From positions 3,286,001-3,350,000 of the forward strand of contig NZ_CP014546.1 of NCBI RefSeq assembly GCF_001579805.1: a stretch of 64,000 nt of DNA. The letters are read 5' to 3'. Shown in pieces: positions 47,044 through 53,884 of the stretch. Each line of letters opens with the position of its first letter. Position 1 is the first letter of the stretch. Position numbers and translations under genes: made by a program. This stretch comes from Pseudomonas azotoformans. Its GTDB lineage: Bacteria > Pseudomonadota > Gammaproteobacteria > Pseudomonadales > Pseudomonadaceae. The notes under the pieces were generated by a model, which worked only from the letters and a program-made list of their open reading frames with translations, was not told the DNA's origin and made no database searches.

Positions 47044-48957
47044 TTATCGGAGGCCTACGGATCTTGCTTTTCCGCAGGCGTCAGAAGCTTCAATTATCGA
47101 TCTTAAGGGTTTCCACAACATTTGCACACGGCTGGCAGCAACATAATTTTCGGAGTTCCATGTGGCCACGAGCTCATAGTCCCTGTCCAGGTCTCCACCG
47201 AGGCTCTCCAATAGTTCATCCGGGATCTGCGTGGGAGCTCCTGGCTCCGTCAGTATCCATGCCTGCGCGATGTCGGAACACGTGACAAGCCCTAATGCTT
47301 CCTTTGCAAGATTTAGGCTTCCTGGATAGCCGCCAACCGTCCAAGGCTGCCCAATTGATGTAGCACTCAAGGCGTAAAGCATGCCTGGAGAGTGTCCGCT
47401 CAGATCAATCATGGGTGTACCAGGTTGAAATTGAGCTTCAGTCGCAGCAGTTTTTGCATGCTTTATATAGGAGTGGTATTTTTCGGAAAGCAAAAGCCTG
47501 CCATGTTCCGTTCCTACAATTATTTCTGATTTATTTTCCCATAATGGCTCAGGTTGACGGTAAGGCGCTTGTTGCGACAAATGCATTAAAAGCGCTAGAA
47601 GTGCTTGCGCAGTCAACGACATGGGTAATATCAAAAATAACGGTTGCTTGGAAGGCCATGATTTCAGACTCCATGTGAGTCCGCTCAAGACCCAAAATAA
47701 GCTTGCTGAACTAGCAGCAATCCAATAGTTACCATCCGTGCCAAATGCGAATGCATATGGTAGTGCTGCTAGCAGTAATGCAAGTGGCCAGCGACTCTGT
47801 TCTCTATTTGTGCGCGGCTCTTGTCGCTGATGGTAAAGGCCCTGTAATACAGCTGCTAGAGGCACAGAGGTAATGAGCAATGCTTTGAAATCACCGAGCC
47901 CAATAGTCAGGCGCTGAGATGTTAGCGCAAGTGTGACGGCGAAGAGCGCGGGTAGAGCCAATAGTGTTGCGCTAACGAGTTTTTCTTTCAGGTGTGTCAG
48001 TTGCCTAGGGTGCGTGGCGTACAGCAGGTATATAGTAGTGCAAGCGTAAATGAGCATTTCTCGTTTGTTCAGAAGTAACCGGTCGACTCTGAATGCTTCC
48101 GATAGCGTATGCCCACCGCCGAGTTCAGCATAAAACGTCAGGGCGGTTTGGATGCGTTTTAAAAATAATGCTGGACTACCATCTATTGTTGCGGTGCTGA
48201 TGATCAACAGTAATGCTGCAGTGCCGGACGATAGTAGAGCAAGCTTAATGTTGATTTTTTTTGATGCAATAAAATATAAGAGAGTGATTATGGAGAGTAC
48301 CGCTGCTGAGCTTGGCTTGGCCATAAAAGTCAGCCATCCGCCTATGCCGATGACTACCCAGCCTATGATGCTTTTTGGGGTCGTTGTAGAACCAGCAAGG
48401 AGGATTCCGGTTCCGCAGATCAGCAAGGCTTGTAATGTAAGGCTATTGTAGTTTGGTGTTGGCAGCCATGTGAATAGAATTGATGATGATAGGGTAGCCA
48501 GCCCAGCAGATGTAACCAAACGTTCCCATCGTTTGATAGCGTGATTTTCAGTTGTGAGTCTTAAAAGCGTGTCGGTAAATATCCACGCCAAAACCAACGT
48601 AATCAATACGTTTGCTTGCCGCAGCATGGGAATGTCACCCTGTAGTAAAAGATAAAGCGGGTGATAGATGAATCCGAATTGGGTCAGTGACCATTTGTAG
48701 ATGAACGGGTTTGAAATCCATGTAAGGTAAAAACCTTCGTCGGTAAAATCGAAGCCCCGAAAGCAATAATAAAATAGGTTTGCCAGTAGGCAGAAGGTAC
48801 TCGTTCCTGATAGCAATAATAGCCAGGTTTTTATTGAGTCATTGCTGTTTTTTATTAAATCCTTGGCTTTCAACTTAAAGTTCCATTGGTGTTCTTTTTG
48901 ATAAGGTTTGAGTTTGTTTGAGCTGCTGTTAGTCTGATCTAAGTGTGCTGTGTTCAA
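47044..48957 (-). CDS. large polytopic membrane protein, probable GT-C glycosyltransferase
   Basis: A 637-residue protein. After a charged 40-residue N-terminus it has about eleven or twelve membrane segments, then a C-terminal hydrophilic domain (about residues 480-637) likely in the periplasm. The first periplasmic loop has FRGFDFTDEGFYLTW; an acidic pair at this place is typical of GT-C enzymes (ArnT, GtrC and relatives), which use undecaprenyl-phosphate sugars. WLPTPNYNSL follows in the next loop. The only in-frame start is a TTG at 48957 without a strong ribosome site. It is the first gene of the minus-strand operon and the probable final transferase. No family name is certain. Confidence 0.65.
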   Translation of the reverse strand: MNTAHLDQTNSSSNKLKPYQKEHQWNFKLKAKDLIKNSNDSIKTWLLLLSGTSTFCLLANLFYYCFRGFDFTDEGFYLTWISNPFIYKWSLTQFGFIYHPLYLLLQGDIPMLRQANVLITLVLAWIFTDTLLRLTTENHAIKRWERLVTSAGLATLSSSILFTWLPTPNYNSLTLQALLICGTGILLAGSTTTPKSIIGWVVIGIGGWLTFMAKPSSAAVLSIITLLYFIASKKINIKLALLSSGTAALLLIISTATIDGSPALFLKRIQTALTFYAELGGGHTLSEAFRVDRLLLNKREMLIYACTTIYLLYATHPRQLTHLKEKLVSATLLALPALFAVTLALTSQRLTIGLGDFKALLITSVPLAAVLQGLYHQRQEPRTNREQSRWPLALLLAALPYAFAFGTDGNYWIAASSASLFWVLSGLTWSLKSWPSKQPLFLILPMSLTAQALLALLMHLSQQAPYRQPEPLWENKSEIIVGTEHGRLLLSEKYHSYIKHAKTAATEAQFQPGTPMIDLSGHSPGMLYALSATSIGQPWTVGGYPGSLNLAKEALGLVTCSDIAQAWILTEPGAPTQIPDELLESLGGDLDRDYELVATWNSENYVAASRVQMLWKPLRSIIEASDACGKARSVGLR

Positions 48958-49249
48958 AACGCTTGTTGAGCTTTTTATACGACAGTCAAAGTTTTTGTGT
49001 TGTTGTTACGGCGTTGACCGGGTTTATTGTGCTTGAAATTTGATCCGTCCTATCAAATTTTTTCATGTTTTTACCGCAAAACCCATGTGGCCGTCAAATT
49101 GCATGGGCACGGCCTCTTCCCGTGGTTTCGGTTCAGGTCGCGTATACATAGCATGTAACTTCTTCCATTTTGACACTGAGTAGCTTTCATCTAGGTTTAG
49201 GTAGCAGCTTCGGAAAGCTGTTTTCCTTCGAATTTATGGAGAGTCATCT
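48958..49249. promoter_or_regulatory. divergent promoter region between the minus-strand glycan operon and comEA
   Basis: About 290 bases without a gene. TTGACA at 49170-49175 followed after 16 bases by TAGGTT is a weak plus-strand promoter candidate for comEA. Two interleaved inverted repeats lie at 49082-49114. No clear minus-strand promoter could be picked out in the AT-rich part near 48960-49075. Confidence 0.4.
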
Positions 49250-49585
49250 ATGTATCGTAAAGCGTGTTTTTCTTCCTTGATTTTTGCTGTTCTTACCTGC
49301 CTTTCACTCTCAATTTCTGCCGCACCCTCTGCCAGGTCCGAGGTTACTCCGTCCACAGTCAGCACTTCCAAATTGGTTGAAGACACCGGTAAGGTGAATA
49401 TAAATTCCGCTGATCTTGAGACTCTGCGTCGCGATCTTTTTGGCATTGGCGCAGCCAAAGCAAAGGCGATTGTTGCTTTTCGTGACAGCAACGGGCCTTT
49501 CACTGCCGTAGATCAACTGTTGGAGGTGAAGGGGATCGGCAAGGCGCTGCTGGAGAAAAATCGCGATAGATTGGTAACCGAATAG
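49250..49585 (+). CDS. comEA: ComEA-family helix-hairpin-helix DNA-binding protein
   Basis: A 111-residue exported protein: a signal peptide (MYRKACFSSL..., cleavage near SAAP, about residue 25), a short linker, then a helix-hairpin-helix pair at about 47-109. NINSADLETLRRDLFGIGAAKAKAIVAFR and LLEVKGIGKALLEKNRDRL are the two hairpins with GIG turns. Such proteins bind DNA in the periplasm and act in DNA uptake where competence exists. In Pseudomonas a comEA-like gene lies beside wbpM, so it marks the right border of the O-antigen region. Confidence 0.88.
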   Translation: MYRKACFSSLIFAVLTCLSLSISAAPSARSEVTPSTVSTSKLVEDTGKVNINSADLETLRRDLFGIGAAKAKAIVAFRDSNGPFTAVDQLLEVKGIGKALLEKNRDRLVTE

Positions 49586-49605
49586 GTCTTCAAACTAGCC
49601 GCAGG

Positions 49606-49634
49606 GGCCGGTCATTGACTGGCCTTCTGTTTTT
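49606..49634 (+). terminator. terminator after comEA
   Basis: GGCCGGTCA and TGACTGGCC form a near-perfect stem (49606-49624), followed by TTCTGTTTTT. It overlaps the 3' end of the convergent TetR gene. Confidence 0.75.
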
Positions 49635-50193
49635 CCGCTACCTGTGTTTTCAACCGCTCTCGCGCTACATCCATGATCCTTGCTGCTAATGTCGAATCCT
49701 CCACACTCCGCGCCAGCACCAATGCGCCTACCAGTGTTGACATTATCACCAGGGCGTCGGCACCGCCTTTTCCACCATTCAACAGAGCCGCTTCAATCTG
49801 CTTGACCCGTGCACCAAGCACCACATCCGTCGTTGCACTGTGCTGGCCTCTAAGTCCCAGTTCAGAAGACATGGTTGGCAGCGGGCAGCCTTGATCGGGG
49901 GAGGTCAGATGCCACTCCGACAGGTAGCTGTCAATAAACGCTTCCAGTGGCCGCTCCTGGCTGAACAGCATCTCGCAATGAACATCCAGCTCTGCCGCAG
50001 CAGCCTGCAGCGCCTTCTCTACCAGTTCGTCCTTCGACTTGAAGTGCGCGTAAAACCCGCCATGCGTGAGGTTCAGCGCTTTCATCAATGGCTGTAGGCC
50101 CGTAGCGCCGATGCCATCGCGGCGAAAGCGTACAGAGGCTTCCTTGATGATGCGTTGGTGGGTCTGGGCTTTGTGGTCGGGTGAATAACGCAT
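49612..50193 (-). CDS. TetR-family transcriptional regulator
   Basis: A 193-residue regulator. The helix-turn-helix is at about 10-55 (RIIKEASVRFRRDGIGATGLQPLMKALNLTHGGFYAHFKSKDEL); GGFYAHF is the usual recognition-helix end. The C-terminal ligand domain has LTSPDQGCPLPTMSSELG, as in the YfiR/AcrR-like group often paired with oxidoreductases or efflux genes. I start at the ATG at 50193, which has GAGG eight bases upstream; ATGs at 50220 and 50262 lack a site. It is divergent from the GntR gene. The ligand is unknown. Confidence 0.82.
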   Translation of the reverse strand: MRYSPDHKAQTHQRIIKEASVRFRRDGIGATGLQPLMKALNLTHGGFYAHFKSKDELVEKALQAAAAELDVHCEMLFSQERPLEAFIDSYLSEWHLTSPDQGCPLPTMSSELGLRGQHSATTDVVLGARVKQIEAALLNGGKGGADALVIMSTLVGALVLARSVEDSTLAARIMDVARERLKTQVAEKQKASQ

Positions 50194-50251
50194 AGGACGG
50201 CCTCGGTTACAGGCTGGCATTTTAACCAACTTGAGCTTTTTTACACGCATG

Positions 50252-50270
50252 CACGTTGGCATGAAACGTG
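50252..50270. promoter_or_regulatory. inverted repeat between tetR- and gntR-type genes
   Basis: CACGTT and AACGTG flank seven bases (GGCATGA). It sits in the divergent gap about 60 bases from the TetR start and 44 from the GntR start, so it could be an operator for either regulator. The repeat is short and could be chance. Confidence 0.3.
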
Positions 50271-50313
50271 ATTACCTCTAGGTGGAAGATTGTTCAACAA
50301 TCATGAGGTGTTC

Positions 50314-50958
50314 ATGACGCTCAGTTTGTCTTTAGCCGACCAGATCGCCCTTGAGCTTCGCGCCGATATCATCGGTGGGCGGCTGTTGCCTGGGATGCCG
50401 TTGGTCGAGGTAGAACTGGTGAAGGCTTACTGCGCCTCGCGCAATACCATCCGTGAAGCGTTGCATCGCCTGGGCCAGGAAGGGCTGACGCGCTATGTGC
50501 GCAACAAAGGCGTAATGGTCCGACGTCTGGAACGAAACGAGGTGCGTGATTTGTTTGTGGTCCGTCGCACCCTGGAACTGCAGGCCATCGCCCAAAGTGG
50601 TCCCCTGACAGAGGCTCAGTCCGAGCGTATGCAAAACGCTATCGACGCGACCACCCTGGCCCGTGAGCGCGAAGATTGGCGCGCTGTGGCCACCCATAGC
50701 CTGGTGTTTCACCAACAGATTGTCGCGCTGATGCGCAGCCCCTTATTCGACGGTTTTTTTGCCCAGGTCATCGCCCAGCTGCGTCTGGTGTTTTGCGCCG
50801 CGCCTGATGAGCAGCGTTTTCAATCGCCGTGGTTGGAGCGCGATCGTGAGATTTTCACCTTATTGGTCCAGCAGGACAGACCGGCAGCAGGGGAGGCGAT
50901 GAGCTTGTACCTGGATGATTCGGAGCACCTGTCATTGGCCTTGTTTAACCACCCCTGA
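50314..50958 (+). CDS. GntR-family transcriptional regulator (FCD/FadR subfamily)
   Basis: A 214-residue regulator. A winged helix-turn-helix occupies about residues 8-73 (GRLLPGMPLVEVELVKAYCASRNTIREALHRLGQEGLTR), then an all-helical FCD ligand domain with the metal-binding Asp/His positions (DLFVVRRTLE, HSLVFHQQIV). The start is the ATG at 50314 with GAGGTG just upstream; the TTG at 50290 is not needed. It lies 15 bases before the DUF1989 gene on the same strand, so it probably regulates that gene. Confidence 0.85.
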   Translation: MTLSLSLADQIALELRADIIGGRLLPGMPLVEVELVKAYCASRNTIREALHRLGQEGLTRYVRNKGVMVRRLERNEVRDLFVVRRTLELQAIAQSGPLTEAQSERMQNAIDATTLAREREDWRAVATHSLVFHQQIVALMRSPLFDGFFAQVIAQLRLVFCAAPDEQRFQSPWLERDREIFTLLVQQDRPAAGEAMSLYLDDSEHLSLALFNHP

Positions 50959-50973
50959 TCGAGGATCTGCATC

Positions 50974-51822
50974 ATGTACAAAGACTATCCGGCCGCTTAC
51001 CAGGTCAGTAAAGGTTCGGCGTTGCAGGTCGACACGGCGTTTTACGAGCGCATTCGTGACCGAAAAGATCAGCGCAGGCTGGTTGAGCAGTTTGAGGTGC
51101 CGATTCGCACGGGCCGGGCGTGGAAGGTGCCGGCCGGGCATGTGTTCCGTGTGACCACGCCGGTCGGCCCGCAGGTTGGAGACTTCAACGTGTGGAACGC
51201 CAACGACCCTCGCGAGCGCTTGTGGGCGGCCCGTACGCGCCAGTTGCAGGGGGCGCATGTCAGTACTCATGACCGGTTATGGTCGAACCTCCCATTCCTA
51301 CGGCCTCTGGTGACGATCACTGACGACAGTTTGGCCAGCTACGGTATAGACGAACATGGCGGGCGCTTGCACGACTTGCTGGGTACACGTTGCGATCCCT
51401 ACGTGAACCGCATGCTCACTGGCGAAGACTTCCACCACCATTGCCATTCGAACTTGACCCGTGCGGTGTTGCCCCATGGTCTGACGGAATTCGACGTGCA
51501 TGACGTGCTGAATATTTTCCAGTGCACCGGCCTCAATCATGACGACATGTATTTCATGAAGGCTTGCCCGGCGCAGAAGGGCGATTACCTGGAGTTTTTT
51601 GCCGAGATTGATTTGCTGTGCGCGCTGTCGACGTGCCCCGGTGGGGATTTGTCTTTGCCGATGTGGGGGCCAGAGGCACAGGACCCGCTGACGGTGTGTC
51701 GTCCGCTGGGAGTCGAGATCTACAAGCTGGAGGACGAATTGCTGAACGGCTGGAGCCAGCCGGAACGTGCTGCTTACAAGGGGCAGCACGGGTTGCATAT
51801 TGCCAAGGCGGCTTGGGAGTAG
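50974..51822 (+). CDS. DUF1989 (urea carboxylase-associated) family protein
   Basis: A 282-residue soluble protein of the DUF1989 family. Features seen are RTGRAWKVPAGHVFRVTTPVGPQVGDFNVWN, HVSTHDRLWSNLPFL, HHHCHSNLTRAV and LNIFQCTGL, with several His and Cys that could bind a metal. Relatives are often encoded beside urea carboxylase, as UAAP1/UAAP2, but neither that enzyme nor its transporter is here. It is translated from an ATG 15 bases after the GntR gene. The biochemical function is not known to me; a role in the catabolism of a small nitrogen compound is a guess from family context. Confidence 0.75.
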   Translation: MYKDYPAAYQVSKGSALQVDTAFYERIRDRKDQRRLVEQFEVPIRTGRAWKVPAGHVFRVTTPVGPQVGDFNVWNANDPRERLWAARTRQLQGAHVSTHDRLWSNLPFLRPLVTITDDSLASYGIDEHGGRLHDLLGTRCDPYVNRMLTGEDFHHHCHSNLTRAVLPHGLTEFDVHDVLNIFQCTGLNHDDMYFMKACPAQKGDYLEFFAEIDLLCALSTCPGGDLSLPMWGPEAQDPLTVCRPLGVEIYKLEDELLNGWSQPERAAYKGQHGLHIAKAAWE

Positions 51823-51830
51823 CCCAAGTT

Positions 51831-51998
51831 TCAGCGATCCTGCGCATCCTTGGCATCCGCCTGGGCGTTGCGCTCGGCCACGCGCTTACGTTGTTCGTCG
51901 GTGAGTTCCACCTTGTTGGCGCTGTCACGCAGCATCATCAGCCCACCGACGATCGACCCGATCGCAACTACCATAATCAACCACGCATACCACGGCAT
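51831..51998 (-). CDS. DUF2897-like small membrane protein
   Basis: A 55-residue protein with an excellent ribosome site (AAGGAG, six bases before the ATG). One membrane helix (about residues 4-23, WYAWLIMVVAIGSIVGGLMM) is followed by a charged, helical tail (ELTDEQRKRVAERNAQADAK). This composition and length match the DUF2897 family, widespread in Pseudomonas. It converges with the DUF1989 gene, nine bases apart. Function unknown. Confidence 0.75.
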   Translation of the reverse strand: MPWYAWLIMVVAIGSIVGGLMMLRDSANKVELTDEQRKRVAERNAQADAKDAQDR

Positions 51999-52020
51999 AA
52001 GGCTCTCCTTGAGGCAGATT

Positions 52021-52044
52021 GCCGTGGGAGAACTTTCCCACGGG
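52021..52044. repeat. inverted repeat between the permease and DUF2897 genes
   Basis: CCGTGGG and CCCACGG flank eight bases. It lies after the end of the permease gene and just upstream of the DUF2897 gene, both on the minus strand. There is no T-run, so it is not a clear terminator. Confidence 0.4.
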
Positions 52045-52110
52045 AATAACTGCTTTGAGTGACGGGCTTTCTTACTAGTTCAGTGTAGGCCCGTTCTGCC
52101 TCTCAGTAGA

Positions 52111-53475
52111 TCAGAGCCCGGTCAACATCGCATCTGCCGGCGCATCGGCCCGGTCTTGCGCCGTCATCTGGAAGTAGGCAAACCCCACTGCCATGAAGCC
52201 CAGGAAGATCAGCCCGATCAGTGCGTTGAACCAGGCCATGGCCACCAGGCACACCACCGCCAGTACCAGCGCAATGCCTGGCACGACGGGGTAACCCGGT
52301 GCACGGAACGTGCGTTCCAGCAGCGGTTCGCTCTTACGCAGTTTGAACAGGCTGAGCATGCTCATGATGTACATCACGATGGCGCCAAAGACCGCGATGG
52401 TGATCATTGCGGCGGTCAGCGTCATGCCGCCCAGGTTGATCAGGCCGTCGCTATAGATTGCCGCGATGCCCACCACGCCCCCGGCAATAATTGCCCGGTG
52501 CGGTGTCTGAAACCGCGACAGTTTGGCGAGGAAAGACGGCAGGTAGCCGGCGCGGGCCAGGGCAAAGAACTGGCGCGAGTAGCCAAGAATAATGCCGTGG
52601 AAACTGGCTACCAGGCCAAACAGGCCGATCCACACCAGCATGTGCAGCCAGCCGGAGCTGTCACCCACCACGGTTTTCATGGCTTGTGGCAAGGGGTCGT
52701 TGATATTGGACAGAGTGCGCCAGTCGCCCACGCCGCCGGCAAAGAACATCACGCCCATGGCCAGGATCACCAGCGTCAGGATGCCGCTGATGTAGGCCTT
52801 TGGAATGGTGCGCTTCGGATCTTTCGCTTCTTCGGCAGCCATGGCCGCGCCTTCGATGGCGAGGAAGAACCAGATAGCGAAAGGAATCGCGGCAAACATG
52901 CCGGCAATCGCTGGCGCGCCAAAGGTGTCGGAACCGGCCCAGCCGTTCAGGGCAAAGTTGCTGAAGCTGAAGGCGGGCGCCACTACGCCCATGAACACCA
53001 AAAGCTCGGCGACGGCGAGCACACACACCACCAGTTCAAAGGTGGCGGCGAGTTTTACGCCGAGGATGTTCAGGCCCATGAACACGATATAGGCCCCGAC
53101 GGCTGCGTGTTTTGGGTCCAGCGCGGGAAACTGCACATTCAGATAGGCGCCGATGGCCAATGCGATCGCAGGCGGTGCGAAGACAAATTCGATCAAGGTC
53201 GCGAGCCCGGCGATCAGCCCACCTTTCTCACCGAAGGCGCGACGGCTGTAGGCAAACGGCCCGCCCGCGTGTGGAATAGCCGTGGTCAGCTCGGTGAAAC
53301 TGAAGATGAAACAGGTGTACATCGCGGCGACCATCAACGAGGTCACCAAGAAGCCCAGCGTCCCGGCCACACCCCAGCCATAGCTCCAGCCGAAGTATTC
53401 GCCGGAAATCACCAGCCCGACGGCGATGCCCCATAAGTGCAGGGTGCCCAAGGTGGGTTTAAGTTGTGTGTTCAT
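52111..53475 (-). CDS. eat: ethanolamine permease (APC superfamily)
   Basis: A 454-residue inner-membrane transporter with about twelve helices. The N-terminus LHLWGIAVGLVISGEYFGWSYGW is characteristic of the ethanolamine/amino acid permease group, and HAGGPFAYSRRAFGEKGG and AIEGAAMAAEEAKDPKRTIPKAY are APC signatures. The start is the ATG at 53475, with AGGGAGAG upstream; 12 extra codons precede it in frame. No ethanolamine ammonia-lyase genes are nearby, so the substrate call rests on similarity alone. Confidence 0.8.
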   Translation of the reverse strand: MNTQLKPTLGTLHLWGIAVGLVISGEYFGWSYGWGVAGTLGFLVTSLMVAAMYTCFIFSFTELTTAIPHAGGPFAYSRRAFGEKGGLIAGLATLIEFVFAPPAIALAIGAYLNVQFPALDPKHAAVGAYIVFMGLNILGVKLAATFELVVCVLAVAELLVFMGVVAPAFSFSNFALNGWAGSDTFGAPAIAGMFAAIPFAIWFFLAIEGAAMAAEEAKDPKRTIPKAYISGILTLVILAMGVMFFAGGVGDWRTLSNINDPLPQAMKTVVGDSSGWLHMLVWIGLFGLVASFHGIILGYSRQFFALARAGYLPSFLAKLSRFQTPHRAIIAGGVVGIAAIYSDGLINLGGMTLTAAMITIAVFGAIVMYIMSMLSLFKLRKSEPLLERTFRAPGYPVVPGIALVLAVVCLVAMAWFNALIGLIFLGFMAVGFAYFQMTAQDRADAPADAMLTGL

Positions 53476-53785
53476 TGTGTTGCTCTCCCTGAACCGGTTG
53501 GATTGATTCAAGGTGTTGCAGCGGCCATGCCAGGAGGGGAATCATTGTCGTAAAGCTGCGCAACTGTCGCCACGGGAACGGTTTGGCGTTTGAATCCGCA
53601 TCACCCTGCACCAGATCAGGGCGAGTCCTACCGCAAGTGCGCATAAATCCCCCTGTAAACCCCGCATAAACCCACTCTTTACGCCGTCTTTACGCCCTGC
53701 CTGCTCCCTCGCTCTCGTTCCTTTACGCCACTCCTGTCGACAATTGCCCCACACGCGGCACTCGCCGCTAAACGGAGAGACTTCC
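53476..53785 (+). promoter_or_regulatory. intergenic region with phased octamer array, presumed kdp promoter
   Basis: The 310 bases between the divergent permease gene and kdpF contain no other gene. From 53644 to 53729 the octamer TWWAYSCC recurs at 53644, 53656, 53667, 53678, 53689 and 53722 (TAAATCCC, TAAACCCC, TAAACCCA, then TTTACGCC three times). Start spacings are 12, 11, 11, 11 and 33 bases, so all copies face nearly the same side of the helix. This is the form of a response-regulator site, and KdpE is the obvious candidate; the known E. coli site also contains TTTACACCCC. Confidence 0.6.
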
Positions 53786-53875
53786 ATGAGCGTTCTGGAC
53801 GGGGTGTCACTGCTATTGGCCGTGGCGCTGTTCATTTATCTGCTGGTTGCGCTGTTACGCGCGGATCGGAACTAG
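53786..53875 (+). CDS. kdpF: K+-transporting ATPase small subunit KdpF
   Basis: A 29-residue hydrophobic peptide: MSVLDGVSLLLAVALFIYLL then VALLRADRN. A single membrane helix ending in a basic/polar tail is the KdpF pattern. It has a GGAGAG ribosome site and lies nine bases before kdpA. It stabilises the KdpFABC complex. Confidence 0.9.
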   Translation: MSVLDGVSLLLAVALFIYLLVALLRADRN

Positions 53876-53884
53876 GAGCGGGCC

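Noticed and set aside
52156..53436. A plus-strand 426-codon frame across the permease gene
   Set aside because: Its translation is rich in His, Gln and Gly and is the reverse of a twelve-helix transporter.
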